Shown: positions 34,010-43,049, counted from the first letter of the stretch. The stretch: DNA of 64,000 bases from JBEKHT01 sp049516595 (GCA_049516595.1 JBEKSY010000009.1:1-64000); one strand, 5' to 3'. Notes: generated by a model from the sequence alone, not told the origin. Program-made: numbers and translations.

Positions 34010-34804
34010 GCCCAATTCCTCCTCTTGCTTTTGAGTGTTGCTGCCTCGCACTTGAGTACGGAAGCGCGTCTCTCACTGACTACCGGCTCGGGTTTCTGGC
34101 GCCGGTGAGCCCGGCGGTTGCCCAGAGCCGTCCGGCTCAAGAGACAGGGAAAATCGTCTCAGAAGGTGGACATTCTGAGCTGGGGTCTCCAGGCAACGGG
34201 CAGCAACTGAACATATTCTAGACTTCTCCTGGAATCGCGCTTGTCCCCTGGTGGGGGCAAGGATCTCCACGAATCGAGCCCTGGCCAGGGTCAACCCTTT
34301 TCCGCGGCCGAGGGGATCAGGATCCGATTTGCTATTGCCGCAAAGGATTGGCAACATCGCGGGGGGGACGGATACCGGGCCCGGGTTGGAACATACTTGT
34401 GCTCAACGGGAGAATCCGGGAAGCAGAGCGGGTAGCGAAGGAACGACCTCTCGTCTCGTCGGGGTGATCGTGCCAAGGGGAGGGCGGGTGCTTCTCACCG
34501 TGAGGAGCGCACGCACTCGCCTGTGAGCCGGCGCCCGCGTGCGAGGACCCGGCGGTGATTGAGATCTGCCTCATGTCGCTGGGATTCCATGGGGAGACGG
34601 GCGACCTGGCGGGAACGGAACCCAGCAGGTCGAGGACACCAGTCTATCATCGTGGATACGGGGCTGAGGCTTGGCTGCCTAGACGGTTTCATGCCTGTTA
34701 AAGAAGGGCGCAACGCGGGTGAGAGGAGAGCAATTGGTCAGGCAATGGTCCTTCTTCCGGTCGGAATGGTAAAATTGCGCCCGATTGGCCGCTGGGATGG
34801 ACTC
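34010..34804. other. Long region without recognised gene
   Basis: About 800 bp. A perfect 7-bp inverted repeat CTCAGAA...TTCTGAG (34159-34180) lies 150 bp upstream of degV. An in-frame extension upstream of the lipoprotein exists but has no motif. A gene remnant is possible. Confidence 0.4.
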
Positions 34805-35194
34805 ATGAGTCGACGATCCCTATTTGTTCTTGTGGTTTCTCTCCTACTCTTTCTCAGCGCCTGCGCTGCGTCAAAGGATGCGTCCGGTCGTGCTGTGGAG
34901 GAGCTTCTCCAGGCTCTTGTGAAGAGAGACGAGGCGCGCTACTCGGCCCTGACCTGTCCTTCCTACGAGCAGAGCGCCTTGGTGGAATATGATTCGTTCG
35001 GCCTTGTGACCGCGGATCTCAAGGGTGTTTCCTGCAAGCAGACAGGCGTCGACGGGGGTACCGCGCTGGTCCATTGCACAGGCAGCATTGAAGCCACCTA
35101 CGGAAATGAGGTCCAGAGCTTCGACTTGAGCCTGCGCACCTATCATGTGAGCTTGGTCGGCGGAGACTGGCTCGTCTGTGGGTACAGCAAATAG
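34805..35194 (+). CDS. Small lipoprotein, function unknown
   Basis: A 129-residue protein with a signal peptide ending in the lipobox L-S-A-C ('LVVSLLLFLSACAASKDAS', lipidated Cys about residue 19). The mature part 'AVEELLQALVKRDEARYSAL' then 'VHCTGSIEATYGNEVQSFDL' looks like a small NTF2/DUF4878-like fold, as in many Chloroflexota lipoproteins. The start is chosen because longer frames lack a signal peptide. It overlaps the next lipoprotein gene by 17 bp, so the two are cotranslated. Confidence 0.8.
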   Translation: MSRRSLFVLVVSLLLFLSACAASKDASGRAVEELLQALVKRDEARYSALTCPSYEQSALVEYDSFGLVTADLKGVSCKQTGVDGGTALVHCTGSIEATYGNEVQSFDLSLRTYHVSLVGGDWLVCGYSK

Positions 35195-36128
35195 ACTTTC
35201 CCTGCTTCTGGGGCTCGCCACCCTGGCCCTGAGTTCCTGCCAAGGGGTCGAAAGCCCTGCGACCACACCCGGCCCGGTAGCCATTGTGCCCGCGGTGACA
35301 TCCGCCCCCACAGCCGTTTCCACCTCTGTTCCTGGACCGGCTACTCCCCTTTCACCGGCCCAGGCTGTGCAGGATCCGACTCAGACCGCTGGGCCTTTGA
35401 ATGCGGATGATTGGGAGACATGGCCAATTGTGCCAGGAGTGCCTGAGGCCATGAAGGCGCTGTTCCAGCAGGGCCAAGCGCTTGGCAATGATCCGCATGC
35501 TTTCTCGGTTTTTGGCGACTGCCAGAGTACCCCGGATGTCTTCATGGGGGTCTACGACACGGACCCGACCCAGGTCTCTCGGCTAGCCCCTGCGCTGCAG
35601 GAGACGGTCGGCTATTTTATCGGCTCATTCAATCGCGAGAGCCCGACCTCCAGGAGTGGAACGACGGCTGGCGCGTTGCTGTGGGATCAGTGGACCGAAG
35701 GCAAATACGGCTGTAACCCGAGCGAAACCCCTGTGGACTGCGAGCTGCGAGTTCACAGGCCCTCCTTTGTACTCATCATGGTGGGAACGCACTACGAGTC
35801 GCGAAATATCGATTACCTGCGCACGATCCTCAAAGACCTTCTTGGTCACGGGGTGGTGCCCATCCTTGCCACCAAAGCCGACGATCGCGAGCTTGACGAT
35901 CACCTTAACCGGGATATGGCGGTCCTGGCCCTCCAAGACAAGGTTCCTCTTTGGAATTTCTGGGCTTCCGTCAAGGACCAACCGAACCACGATCTCTACA
36001 CCAAGCCGATAGATAAACACCTCGGCGACATCTATCTGAACGATGACGGCCTGGAGCGCCATCGCCTTACGGGTCTGGAGGCGCTCGATGCAGTTCGGCG
36101 GGCAGTCGGCGATTCGCTGTCCCCATAA
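35178..36128 (+). CDS. SGNH-hydrolase-like lipoprotein
   Basis: A 316-residue lipoprotein from GTG 35178; the lipobox is L-S-S-C ('LATLALSSCQG', Cys21), followed by a Thr/Pro/Ala-rich linker (residues 25-75). The globular part shows the order of SGNH hydrolases: block I 'FSVFGDCQSTPDVF' with Cys in place of the nucleophilic Ser, a block III-like 'FVLIMVGTHYES', 'VVPILATKADDRE', and a C-terminal 'NDDGLERHRLTG' with the Asp-His pair. The replacement of Ser makes normal esterase activity doubtful. It could bind or modify an envelope glycan; it lies next to the acylation locus but is transcribed convergently to it. Confidence 0.75.
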   Translation: MGTANRLSLLLGLATLALSSCQGVESPATTPGPVAIVPAVTSAPTAVSTSVPGPATPLSPAQAVQDPTQTAGPLNADDWETWPIVPGVPEAMKALFQQGQALGNDPHAFSVFGDCQSTPDVFMGVYDTDPTQVSRLAPALQETVGYFIGSFNRESPTSRSGTTAGALLWDQWTEGKYGCNPSETPVDCELRVHRPSFVLIMVGTHYESRNIDYLRTILKDLLGHGVVPILATKADDRELDDHLNRDMAVLALQDKVPLWNFWASVKDQPNHDLYTKPIDKHLGDIYLNDDGLERHRLTGLEALDAVRRAVGDSLSP

Positions 36129-36448
36129 GTGCCTCAATGACGGATTCCTCCCGCTTGGGGGGGCAAAGGGGATGCTCTTGTCCCTGCCGGCTGAACGGTC
36201 GGCGAAGGGGTGGGGCTTGATGGGGGGATAGGTTCCGGGGGCACACGTCCAGTCTCGACAGCGGGGAGTCCTCGCCGAGACCAGTTGAGCAGGTTCCAAA
36301 TGCCTGGATGACCTACTGCCCTTTTCGAGATTGACGCCGTCTCGGTCCCCACCAAGATCTCGATCGTCTCGTACTGGCCGGAGGGGGCGCTCCCATTCGA
36401 CAGGCCTCAAGGGAGATTGGGGGACACGAAATACCGGGGCCGCCCCTC
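36129..36448. other. Convergent intergenic region
   Basis: The 320 bp between the SGNH lipoprotein and the acyl-AMP ligase contain no gene that I recognise and no clear terminator. Confidence 0.4.
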
Positions 36449-38137
36449 TCAACTCTCTTCGGCGAGAAGTTTGTCTCGATTGGCACCCCGCGCGATCTTG
36501 CCACTGCTGGTCTTCACGAGCCAGCGCTCATCGACCAGCTTGAGGGGTCCCAGGGTCACCTCTGAGCCTGTGGCGACCGTTTCGCGGATGGCCAGAGAGA
36601 GGCGGGCCGGATCGCCGCGCGATCGCGGATCGGTTTCCACGACGGCGGCAACTTCTTCGGTACCGAGGGCCGGGTTGAAGATCCCAAACACGACCACTCT
36701 GCCGGGATGGACGCCAGGCACTTGGTTGATCAGGGCCTCGATATCCTGCGGGAAGATGTTCTTCCCCCCCACGATCATTAGGTCCTTCTTGCGCCCGGTG
36801 ATGAACACCTCGCCCTCCGCCAGATAGCCCAAGTCCCCGGTCCGGTACCAGCCATCGCGCAGGGCTTCGGCGGTGGCATCCGGACGGTTGAAATACCCGT
36901 CCAGCATGCAGTCGCTGTGCAGCACGAGTTCCCCCACCTCGCGGTCGGGGCGGGGAGACCCATCCGGGTCGACGACCCTCAACTCGCAATTGCGAAGCGG
37001 GGGGCCGGCCGATACGACTTCGACCACACGTGCCGAACTAGATTCAGCCGGCCGCGCCAGAGCTTGACGTGCGAGGACCTCTCCATCCACGCGATCAATC
37101 CGAACGGCCTCCCCAATTCCGCCCTGGCTGACGGCAAACACATTCTCGGCCATTGCGTAGCAGGTGGCCAGGGCGTTTTCGCGTAGCCCCCAAGCGCGAA
37201 AACGATTCGTGAACATGCGATGGCTTTCGGCGGCCATCGGCTCGCTGCAATTGATGACGGCCCTCCAAGATGAGAGATCGACCCCTGCCAGCTCGCGATC
37301 CGGGATCCGCGCGGCGCTGAAGTTGTATGCAAAGTTCGGTAGCCACGAAAGTGTACCGTGGTAGCTGCTCACGGCCTGCAGGAGCAGCCATGGCGCGCGC
37401 ACCCATTCGAACGGCGAAAGCATAACAAGTTTCGCGCCCGCCAGTATGGGAAGCAGGAATCCGGCAATCAGCCCCATATCGTGGTAGAGGGGGAGCCAGC
37501 TCACGATCACGTCCTGGGTGGAGAACTCGAGGGCTGGAAGGTAGGCCGCAAGCTGGCGCAGCACGGCTGCATGCGAGAGGGCCACCCCCTTTTGCAGCCC
37601 GGTGGTCCCCGACGAGTGCTGCAAGAGGGCAACCGAGCTCCCCTCCGCCTTCAGGCCCTCCCATGAACTGGGTTCGGGGATTTCCGCACCCTCGAGGTGG
37701 GTACCTGGGTCGAGAATCGCCTTCACTCTTTCCGCGTGGGCGAGGTGGGCTCGCAAAACCGCGGCGAAATCCGATTCCGCGATCAAGGCCGCTGGGCGGG
37801 TGATCGCGACTAGGCTGTCAAGGCTCTCTCGGTAGCGGTTGGGGTCGAGCTTTTCGGTCAGGAAGGGGAGGATGCTTGGAATCGCACCGATCAGCGTAGC
37901 ACCGAAAAAGGAGTAGAGGAGATCTTCCCCGGGCGGCAGGAGATCGACGACTACCTCCCCGGGGTGGATCCCAGCTGCGCGGTACCTGAGGGCGTGCCCA
38001 GCCGCACCCTCAAAAAGCTGCCTGACCGTAATCAAGGTATCGCCCCCGCGAAAATGGAGAACTAAGGCGATCTCTTCCGGGTCTTCGAGGTAACGGCGGA
38101 AAAGGACCTGGGCGATGTTTCTCTCTGTGCGCATCAT
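36449..38137 (-). CDS. Acyl-AMP ligase of the fatty-acyl-AMP ligase (FAAL) type
   Basis: Activates a carboxylic acid as acyl-AMP and presumably loads it on the adjacent carrier protein. The 562-residue enzyme has the ANL P-loop 'SSGTTGLQKGVALSH' near residue 176, 'SWLPLYHDMGLIAGFLLPI' as in FAALs and FadD32-like enzymes, 'YRTGDLGYLAEGEVFITGR' (the T-G-D and hinge), 'KDLMIVGGKNIFPQDIE' and the catalytic Lys in 'KTSSGKIARG'. It resembles FAALs more than the D-alanine ligase DltA, whose short sequence and substrate pocket differ. It begins at the ATG that overlaps the acyl carrier protein stop (ATGA), so carrier and ligase are translationally coupled. Confidence 0.9.
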   Translation of the reverse strand: MMRTERNIAQVLFRRYLEDPEEIALVLHFRGGDTLITVRQLFEGAAGHALRYRAAGIHPGEVVVDLLPPGEDLLYSFFGATLIGAIPSILPFLTEKLDPNRYRESLDSLVAITRPAALIAESDFAAVLRAHLAHAERVKAILDPGTHLEGAEIPEPSSWEGLKAEGSSVALLQHSSGTTGLQKGVALSHAAVLRQLAAYLPALEFSTQDVIVSWLPLYHDMGLIAGFLLPILAGAKLVMLSPFEWVRAPWLLLQAVSSYHGTLSWLPNFAYNFSAARIPDRELAGVDLSSWRAVINCSEPMAAESHRMFTNRFRAWGLRENALATCYAMAENVFAVSQGGIGEAVRIDRVDGEVLARQALARPAESSSARVVEVVSAGPPLRNCELRVVDPDGSPRPDREVGELVLHSDCMLDGYFNRPDATAEALRDGWYRTGDLGYLAEGEVFITGRKKDLMIVGGKNIFPQDIEALINQVPGVHPGRVVVFGIFNPALGTEEVAAVVETDPRSRGDPARLSLAIRETVATGSEVTLGPLKLVDERWLVKTSSGKIARGANRDKLLAEES

Positions 38138-38379
38138 GGTCGGCGCATGCGAATGAGCTGAGCGAGCTGGTTCAAGGTGTCGAAGGTGCCTGGATTGAGC
38201 TCGGTGTCGTCGATCCGCACTCCGAATTCGGATTCGACGAAAAGTGCGAGGTCGACAAGATGGAAAGAATCCACCAGGCCGCTGGTGAGCAACGGTTGTT
38301 CCGTGGGGATCTGCGCGGGGGGAAGGTGAAGGCAATTGTCGGCCAGGTAGGCACGCAACCGGTCCTCGATATCGTCCAT
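38134..38379 (-). CDS. Acyl carrier protein (DltC-like)
   Basis: An 81-residue carrier protein. The phosphopantetheine site is Ser38 in 'LLTSGLVDSFHLVDLALFVE', cut around D-S-F. The helical layout fits PP-binding proteins; the 'DSF' with following hydrophobics is like DltC and carriers linked to FAALs. The start ATG 38379 precedes 'DDIEDRLRAYL'. Longer frames upstream are not conserved. It overlaps the ligase start and lies in the same direction as the MBOAT group, 390 bp downstream of it. Confidence 0.9.
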   Translation of the reverse strand: MDDIEDRLRAYLADNCLHLPPAQIPTEQPLLTSGLVDSFHLVDLALFVESEFGVRIDDTELNPGTFDTLNQLAQLIRMRRP

Positions 38380-38767
38380 GGATCTCTCCCGGATAACGGG
38401 CCAGAGTCTAACACGGGCCCCTGCGACCTCCAGGACGCGATCCAAGACGGGTCCAGAGTATCGGAGCACACGATTCCTGGCGGAAGGCCACGCGCCGAGT
38501 TGGTCGCTCCTCCCCAACACTTGCCGCATCGCGGGAGCCGACCCCTTCTGGTCGACAGATTAGCGGAGGATTGTTACCCAAACTCGCACTCAGCGGATTG
38601 TCAATCGCACCCTCGGGATCGCCGAGTTTTCGTGCCTCCAGCGGGTCGAACCCAGAGGCTGGTTTGCCCCTGAAAGGGTTACAAGAAGAGCGAGCCTTCG
38701 CAGCCGGACAGAGCCACGCATGAAGTCGGAAGGCGAGGCGGTTCCGGGTCGCGCGACTCGCGACTCC
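38380..38767. other. Gap between the DltD-like gene and the carrier protein
   Basis: The 388 bp have no recognised gene and no clear terminator, so the acylation genes may be one transcript or two. Confidence 0.35.
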
Positions 38768-39907
38768 TTATCTGCAGGGCTGCGAGGGGATGGCCTCTGA
38801 GACTTTCTCCGCCAGGATGGATTCGCCTTGGATGGTCAAGTGAATGGGGCTGTTCGTGAATTCGCTCGCCGGAACGGTATCCCACAAATCCAGGTACGGC
38901 CAGCCAATCTGTTTTGCAAACTGACTCAACATGAAACGGTACTGGTCGAAAGCCCAGCGAGGGTAGAAGAGGTTGTAGCGGATATCGCTATTCTTGCCCG
39001 AGCTAATGAGGATGGGTTCGTTAACGAGTACGATGGGCACTCTCCCGGCCACAAGCTGCCCGGCGGCGAGCACTCCGAAGGCAAGTTGGGACTGCATTAG
39101 CGTGGGACCGGAGGAACCGTTGAAGGAAGCATCCGGCTCAAAGTCCCGCTGGGCAGGCGTAAACGAGGCTGGATAGGCCTGATCCACTCCGGTCGCGGCC
39201 CACATCACCCCGTACAATTGAAGGCGGGCAAGATCGGCCAGATCCCGTCGACGGCCGATGATGGTCTGATCCCAGAAGCTCTCCGGAGGGAATGCCGGAT
39301 CATTGGGATCGAGCCCCAGATGATATCGGGCGATCAAATCGCGCACTCGGGGAGCGTTGTTAGCCACTATGGGGGAGGCGAGCTGGGTCGAGAGAGGGAA
39401 TGCCTGCAGCGTGGTGAACCAAAGGACGAGATCCGGTTGGTAAGCCGCAGCTTGGTCGAGGATCATCAAGTCCTTGACCAGGGAGATGGTCGGATACCCC
39501 AAGTTGTAGAAGCGGGCGGGCTTGCCGCAGACAACCAGGTTGTCCATGTTGAGAAGACCGGTAACGGTGTCCTCAGGCTTGAGAAGCAGGCCCCACACGG
39601 ACGAGTCCCCCAGGATCAGGACCCGATACTGATCTGCAGGCTTCCTCCCGCCGGAAAGGACGTGCGAGGCAAACATCGCATCGATGTCGTAGAGGCTGAG
39701 ATTGTAGGATTGCGCCGAATCCTCCCCAAACGGAAAGCGTTCGCGGCCGGGCACAAGGATGTTGTAGGCCGAAATGCGACCCAGTCCTGAGGGATTGGCC
39801 GTGGCAAACCCCAAGTTGGCGAGGACGAATAGGGTGAGTGTCTTGGCCAGGAGACGAAATGGGCGGATCGGGTGTCCAGGACTTTGGGCATTCCCAGGGG
39901 CCGTCAT
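38768..39907 (-). CDS. DltD/AlgX-like SGNH-hydrolase membrane protein
   Basis: About 379 residues with an N-terminal membrane anchor ('LLAKTLTLFVLANLGFAT', about 19-36) and an extracytoplasmic SGNH domain. Block I is 'YRVLILGDSSVWG' with the nucleophile Ser about residue 102; the Asp/His end is 'LWDTVPASEF' and 'SPIHLTIQGE' (His about 356). This order matches DltD and the O-acetyltransferase partner family. It would transfer the acyl group outside the membrane from the MBOAT/microprotein to a polymer. The ATG start overlaps the MBOAT stop (TGATG). Confidence 0.88.
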   Translation of the reverse strand: MTAPGNAQSPGHPIRPFRLLAKTLTLFVLANLGFATANPSGLGRISAYNILVPGRERFPFGEDSAQSYNLSLYDIDAMFASHVLSGGRKPADQYRVLILGDSSVWGLLLKPEDTVTGLLNMDNLVVCGKPARFYNLGYPTISLVKDLMILDQAAAYQPDLVLWFTTLQAFPLSTQLASPIVANNAPRVRDLIARYHLGLDPNDPAFPPESFWDQTIIGRRRDLADLARLQLYGVMWAATGVDQAYPASFTPAQRDFEPDASFNGSSGPTLMQSQLAFGVLAAGQLVAGRVPIVLVNEPILISSGKNSDIRYNLFYPRWAFDQYRFMLSQFAKQIGWPYLDLWDTVPASEFTNSPIHLTIQGESILAEKVSEAIPSQPCR

Positions 39908-41334
39908 CAAGGCACTCCTGCTAGTCTGCGGAGGAAAGCGAGTGTGATGGAGGGTGTTGGCAACGCGAAGAACGCCCAGCCAAGGGCCACGTAGTGAAAG
40001 GTCACCAGCACTCCGATCACCTCAAGGAAGGTTCGACGGGGAGAGGATCGCGCCCAGGCGCTGATTGGTCTGCGCATCCATTCGCTCCAGCGATTCTGGA
40101 CGAACAGCCCGATGCCATGCCACAGCCCCCAGAGCAAAAAGTTTGTTGTGATCCCGTGCCAGAGACCGATGAGCAGCATGGTGCTCATCTGTGAAACGAA
40201 GAGGATTGCCCCGACAGGAATAGCATGCTTGCGGCTCCGTAGTGCGCGAGTCAGTGGATTGAAGAAGTAGGAACGGAACCACTGCGTCAAGCTCATGTGC
40301 CAGCTATTCCAAAACTGCGTCAGATTGGACTTGAGGTAGGGTGCGTTGAAGTTCTCGGGCAGCTGGATGCCCATCAGCCGTCCAAGGCCGATGGCAATAT
40401 CGGTGTACCCGCTGAAATCAAGATAGATCTGGAATGCGTAGGCATAAAGGAGCACCCAGGCCCAGCCGGCGCTTCGAGCCTGCGTGGCATTCGTCCCATT
40501 TAGTGCGATGAGGGCCAGTGAGTCGGCGAGGACGAACTTCTTGAACATGCCTGTGACAAGACGCTGTCCTGCGGCCAGCCACCCTTCCTGACCCAGGGCA
40601 ACAGGGTGGCGCAGGTCTTGGATGAAGCGCTCTATTCGATCGATGGGCCCGGCCGTCAGCGAGGGGAAGAAAACCACATAGGTGACATATTCGGCAAGGC
40701 TTACGTCGGGAAGGCGCCCGCTCTGCCGGTCGCGAAAGGTGTGGATCATGCGGAAGGCGATATAGGAGAATCCGAGCCACTGTAGGTCGGATGCCGCGGC
40801 AAGGTTGGTTGGCTGCCCGATCACAGCTCGGACTCCGGCGCTGGCCGCGATGCCTAAGGCGGGAGCTTTTAGGCAGATGAAAACCGCAAGGAGCGCCGCG
40901 GTAAACAGCCAAAGGCCCGCATGGGGTGTGCTTCGGGATCGGGTGAGGCAGAAAAATGCAACCCCGACGGCCGCCAGCAGACCGAGGGTCGGTTCGATTT
41001 GCGGAGGGCGATTGGCCGTAAGAATGGGTTCAAGATTGAGGTAGCGAGTCAGACCGAGCAGCAGGATGATGCCCAAGACGATCGCGGCACCCACCCAGTT
41101 CTGCGCTTCACGGCGGGAGGAAACTGGCACGGTGAACAGCCAGCCGAAGATCGAGAGCGTCAACGTCGCGACAGGGAGCCAAAAATCGAGCCCACGCAGA
41201 GGGAGGGCCGGTTGAAACCAGAATACGGCCAGCACACTCGCAGCCAGGAGGGAATAGAGTCTGGAGGGCTGGGGGAGGAGCGTACCGCACGCGAGCGCAA
41301 CCGCACCTCCGATCAAGATCTGCGTCAGGGTCAT
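39907..41334 (-). CDS. Membrane-bound O-acyltransferase (DltB-like MBOAT)
   Basis: A 475-residue polytopic membrane protein. The family-specific motif 'FFPSLTAGPIDRIERF' lies near residue 222, 'FNAPYLKSNLTQFW' near 329, and the two conserved histidines are His346 ('FWNSWHMSLTQWFRSYFF') and His393 ('LIGLWHGITTNFLLWG'). About 11-12 membrane helices are apparent. DltB-like MBOATs pass an acyl group from a cytosolic carrier protein across the membrane; here the donor is probably the ACP at 38.1-38.4 kb. The start ATG follows directly on the stop codon of a 42-residue microprotein gene. Confidence 0.93.
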   Translation of the reverse strand: MTLTQILIGGAVALACGTLLPQPSRLYSLLAASVLAVFWFQPALPLRGLDFWLPVATLTLSIFGWLFTVPVSSRREAQNWVGAAIVLGIILLLGLTRYLNLEPILTANRPPQIEPTLGLLAAVGVAFFCLTRSRSTPHAGLWLFTAALLAVFICLKAPALGIAASAGVRAVIGQPTNLAAASDLQWLGFSYIAFRMIHTFRDRQSGRLPDVSLAEYVTYVVFFPSLTAGPIDRIERFIQDLRHPVALGQEGWLAAGQRLVTGMFKKFVLADSLALIALNGTNATQARSAGWAWVLLYAYAFQIYLDFSGYTDIAIGLGRLMGIQLPENFNAPYLKSNLTQFWNSWHMSLTQWFRSYFFNPLTRALRSRKHAIPVGAILFVSQMSTMLLIGLWHGITTNFLLWGLWHGIGLFVQNRWSEWMRRPISAWARSSPRRTFLEVIGVLVTFHYVALGWAFFALPTPSITLAFLRRLAGVP

Positions 41335-41463
41335 CTAGAACCCTTGATAGATCCAGCGTGGACCGTTGCCTGAGGTGAGGACCACCAGCGCGATTAGGAT
41401 CAGGCAAAATACAACTGCCAGTAGGTTCTCGGGGGCGAAGATCGTCGCTATCAGGCGTCTCAT
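41335..41463 (-). CDS. DltX-like transmembrane microprotein
   Basis: A 42-residue frame read by direct translation: it begins MRRLIATIFAPENLLAVV, has one hydrophobic segment (about residues 13-30) and ends in R-W-I-Y-Q-G-F. Its TAG stop is followed directly by the ATG of the MBOAT gene. DltX of the D-alanylation system is a protein of about 50 residues, also with one membrane helix, ending in F-I-Y-N-E-F, where the Tyr is the established transient carrier of D-alanine between DltB and DltD. Size, topology, position and the aromatic-Ile-Tyr-x-x-Phe end all agree. The ribosome site GAGGGGGAG is close to the start. No other evidence of expression is available. Confidence 0.72.
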   Translation of the reverse strand: MRRLIATIFAPENLLAVVFCLILIALVVLTSGNGPRWIYQGF

Positions 41464-42033
41464 CTCCCCCTCACACTAATCTCTCTTGCGAACCTGGAGC
41501 GTCCAGTATTTCGCGCTTTCAGCGTCCATGCATAGACCACGTTACGAAAGCAGCTTCTCAATATGGGCGCTTGAGCCATGGCTCCCCTCGATCTCAGCTG
41601 AAGCTCTCGAGCACGCAATGGGAGCATAGCCAGGCGGACGGGACTGGTCTGCCTCGCGAATCGGTTCCGGCTTTTCTGAAACCGGAGGCGATATCGGACG
41701 TACTGCCATCGGGGCGGCGGTGTAACCCGTCAAAGCGGCCAAAGCGCTTACATCGTGGTCTGCACCACCAACGTAGCCGGTTCAGCCGCCGCGCTCCCGT
41801 TGGAAAACCCTGTGATTATATGCCACCCGCTGATCTCTACGATCTGAATTGTTCCAGATGGCCACAGCCCCAATCAGGGCGTATTGGGATTGGCTGCGGG
41901 AGCCATCCATTGCCTGCTCCTCAGCGCACAAAACCCTGACCTTCTCTCTTGGGTTGCGGCGAATCGCGATGGCAACTGTTCAAAGACTATCGGACTGCAG
42001 TCGCCTGAGGCCTGTTTCGCGAGGGTGGCCTGG
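41464..42033. other. Region between the microprotein and the arsC remnant
   Basis: The 570 bp have no convincing gene. A short plus-strand frame near 41750-41810 reads 'VAGSAAALP', slightly like an Ig-like repeat, but no more can be followed. Confidence 0.35.
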
Positions 42034-42450
42034 CTAGGTGAAACCTTTCAGGAAGGAGCGGACAAGCTCGCGGACTTGGTTGCGAACTCGGCGGAAAGGC
42101 TGAAGCCGCGTGCGATCGTCACGCTGGATCGCGGCTGGGTCATCAAGAGGCCAGTGAATTCGGATTGCCCTTCCAGGGAAGACCGGGCAAGCCTCAGCCG
42201 TGGGTGTGAAGACCGTGATCACGCGATCGAAGGGCTGGCCGAGGAATTCATCTATGGGCTTCGAACGAGCGGCCCACGAGTCGATGCCCACCTTTGACGT
42301 CACCTGGATCCTGAGTCAAAATACTTGACCGGCCGGAGGGGCACCGGCGCTGAACGCTGTTACTCGGAACGGTGCGAAGTGGCGGAAAAACGGATCGACC
42401 ATCTGGGATCGACAGTAGTCGCCCAAACAGAGGGCAAGAGCTAGGTCGGG
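42034..42450 (-). pseudogene. arsC: Arsenate reductase (LMW-phosphatase type) remnant
   Basis: On the minus strand the C-terminal two-thirds is open from 42303 to 42034: 'VGIDSWAARSKPIDEFLGQP', 'FDRVITVFTPTAEACPVFPG', 'HWPLDDPAA' and 'FRRVRNQVRELVRSFL' match ArsC of the thioredoxin-linked LMW-PTP family. In the same frame upstream, after an in-frame TGA at 42318-42316, the N-terminal part is readable: 'CLGDYCRSQMVDPFFRHFAP' (the C-x5-R-S P-loop) and 'FSAGAPPAGQVF'. The gene is thus broken by at least one stop. Some substitutions (F-T-P-T for C-D-N-A) suggest it has been drifting. It lies downstream of an acr3 remnant. Confidence 0.82.
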
Positions 42451-42572
42451 CGACCGGTTTTGATCGAAGCTGGCAGTGAATTTCTGGGCTCCACCGACGA
42501 TCGCACTTGGGATTCGGCTTTCTTGGGAAAGCGGGTCGCCAAGCTCAAAGGTCGAGAGTATCGCCTCGGACG

Positions 42573-42725
42573 CTAGAACGCAACGTTCACGAGCCCGATC
42601 ATCACGGGCACCTCGACTAACAGGCCGATGACGGCGGCGGACGCCTCACCCGACGAGAGCCCGAAGAGAACGACGACCACCGCAATAGCCAGCTCGAAGT
42701 TGATGCTGGCGGCAAGGGAGAGCGT
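42573..42725 (-). pseudogene. acr3: C-terminal remnant of Acr3 arsenite efflux pump
   Basis: On the minus strand one frame ending with TAG at 42575-42573 encodes 'TLSLAASINFELAIAVVVVL' and 'VIGLLVEVPVMIGLVNVAF'. These are the last helices of ACR3-type arsenite transporters, with the N-N-F-E-L-A-I-A-V and G-P-L-V-E-V-P-V-L-I signature regions. No in-frame N-terminal part is found upstream, where a stop lies two codons away. About 50 of 350-odd residues remain. Together with the arsC remnant it marks a decayed arsenic-resistance operon. Confidence 0.78.
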
Positions 42726-43049
42726 TACGGTTTAGCCCACATGGTGATCGATGTCTGGTTGGCACCAGATTGCCAAGAAGAGCGGGTGACCATAGGCGGA
42801 CAAGCGTGCAAGGGCCAAGTTGCACTGTAGAACCCGGACCAGGCAGGCAATCTGATCCGGGCACCCGAGACTCCACGATCAGGATCCGGCTGTAGAAGGA
42901 TCCCCTTTTTCTCAGTCACTCCTGCCTGCAACGGAAGAGGCCGGCAGTTCGACTGGCGGCCTCCCTTGGGTCCGGTGCATCAGAGCACGGTAAGCAGTCT
43001 CTTGGCCGCCCCGGATCAGCGATTGTCGAGGCGGATCGACACCCTTCAG

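Noticed and set aside
41884..42297. Plus-strand frame of 137 codons
   Set aside because: It is antisense to the arsC remnant, whose conserved motifs are clear on the minus strand.
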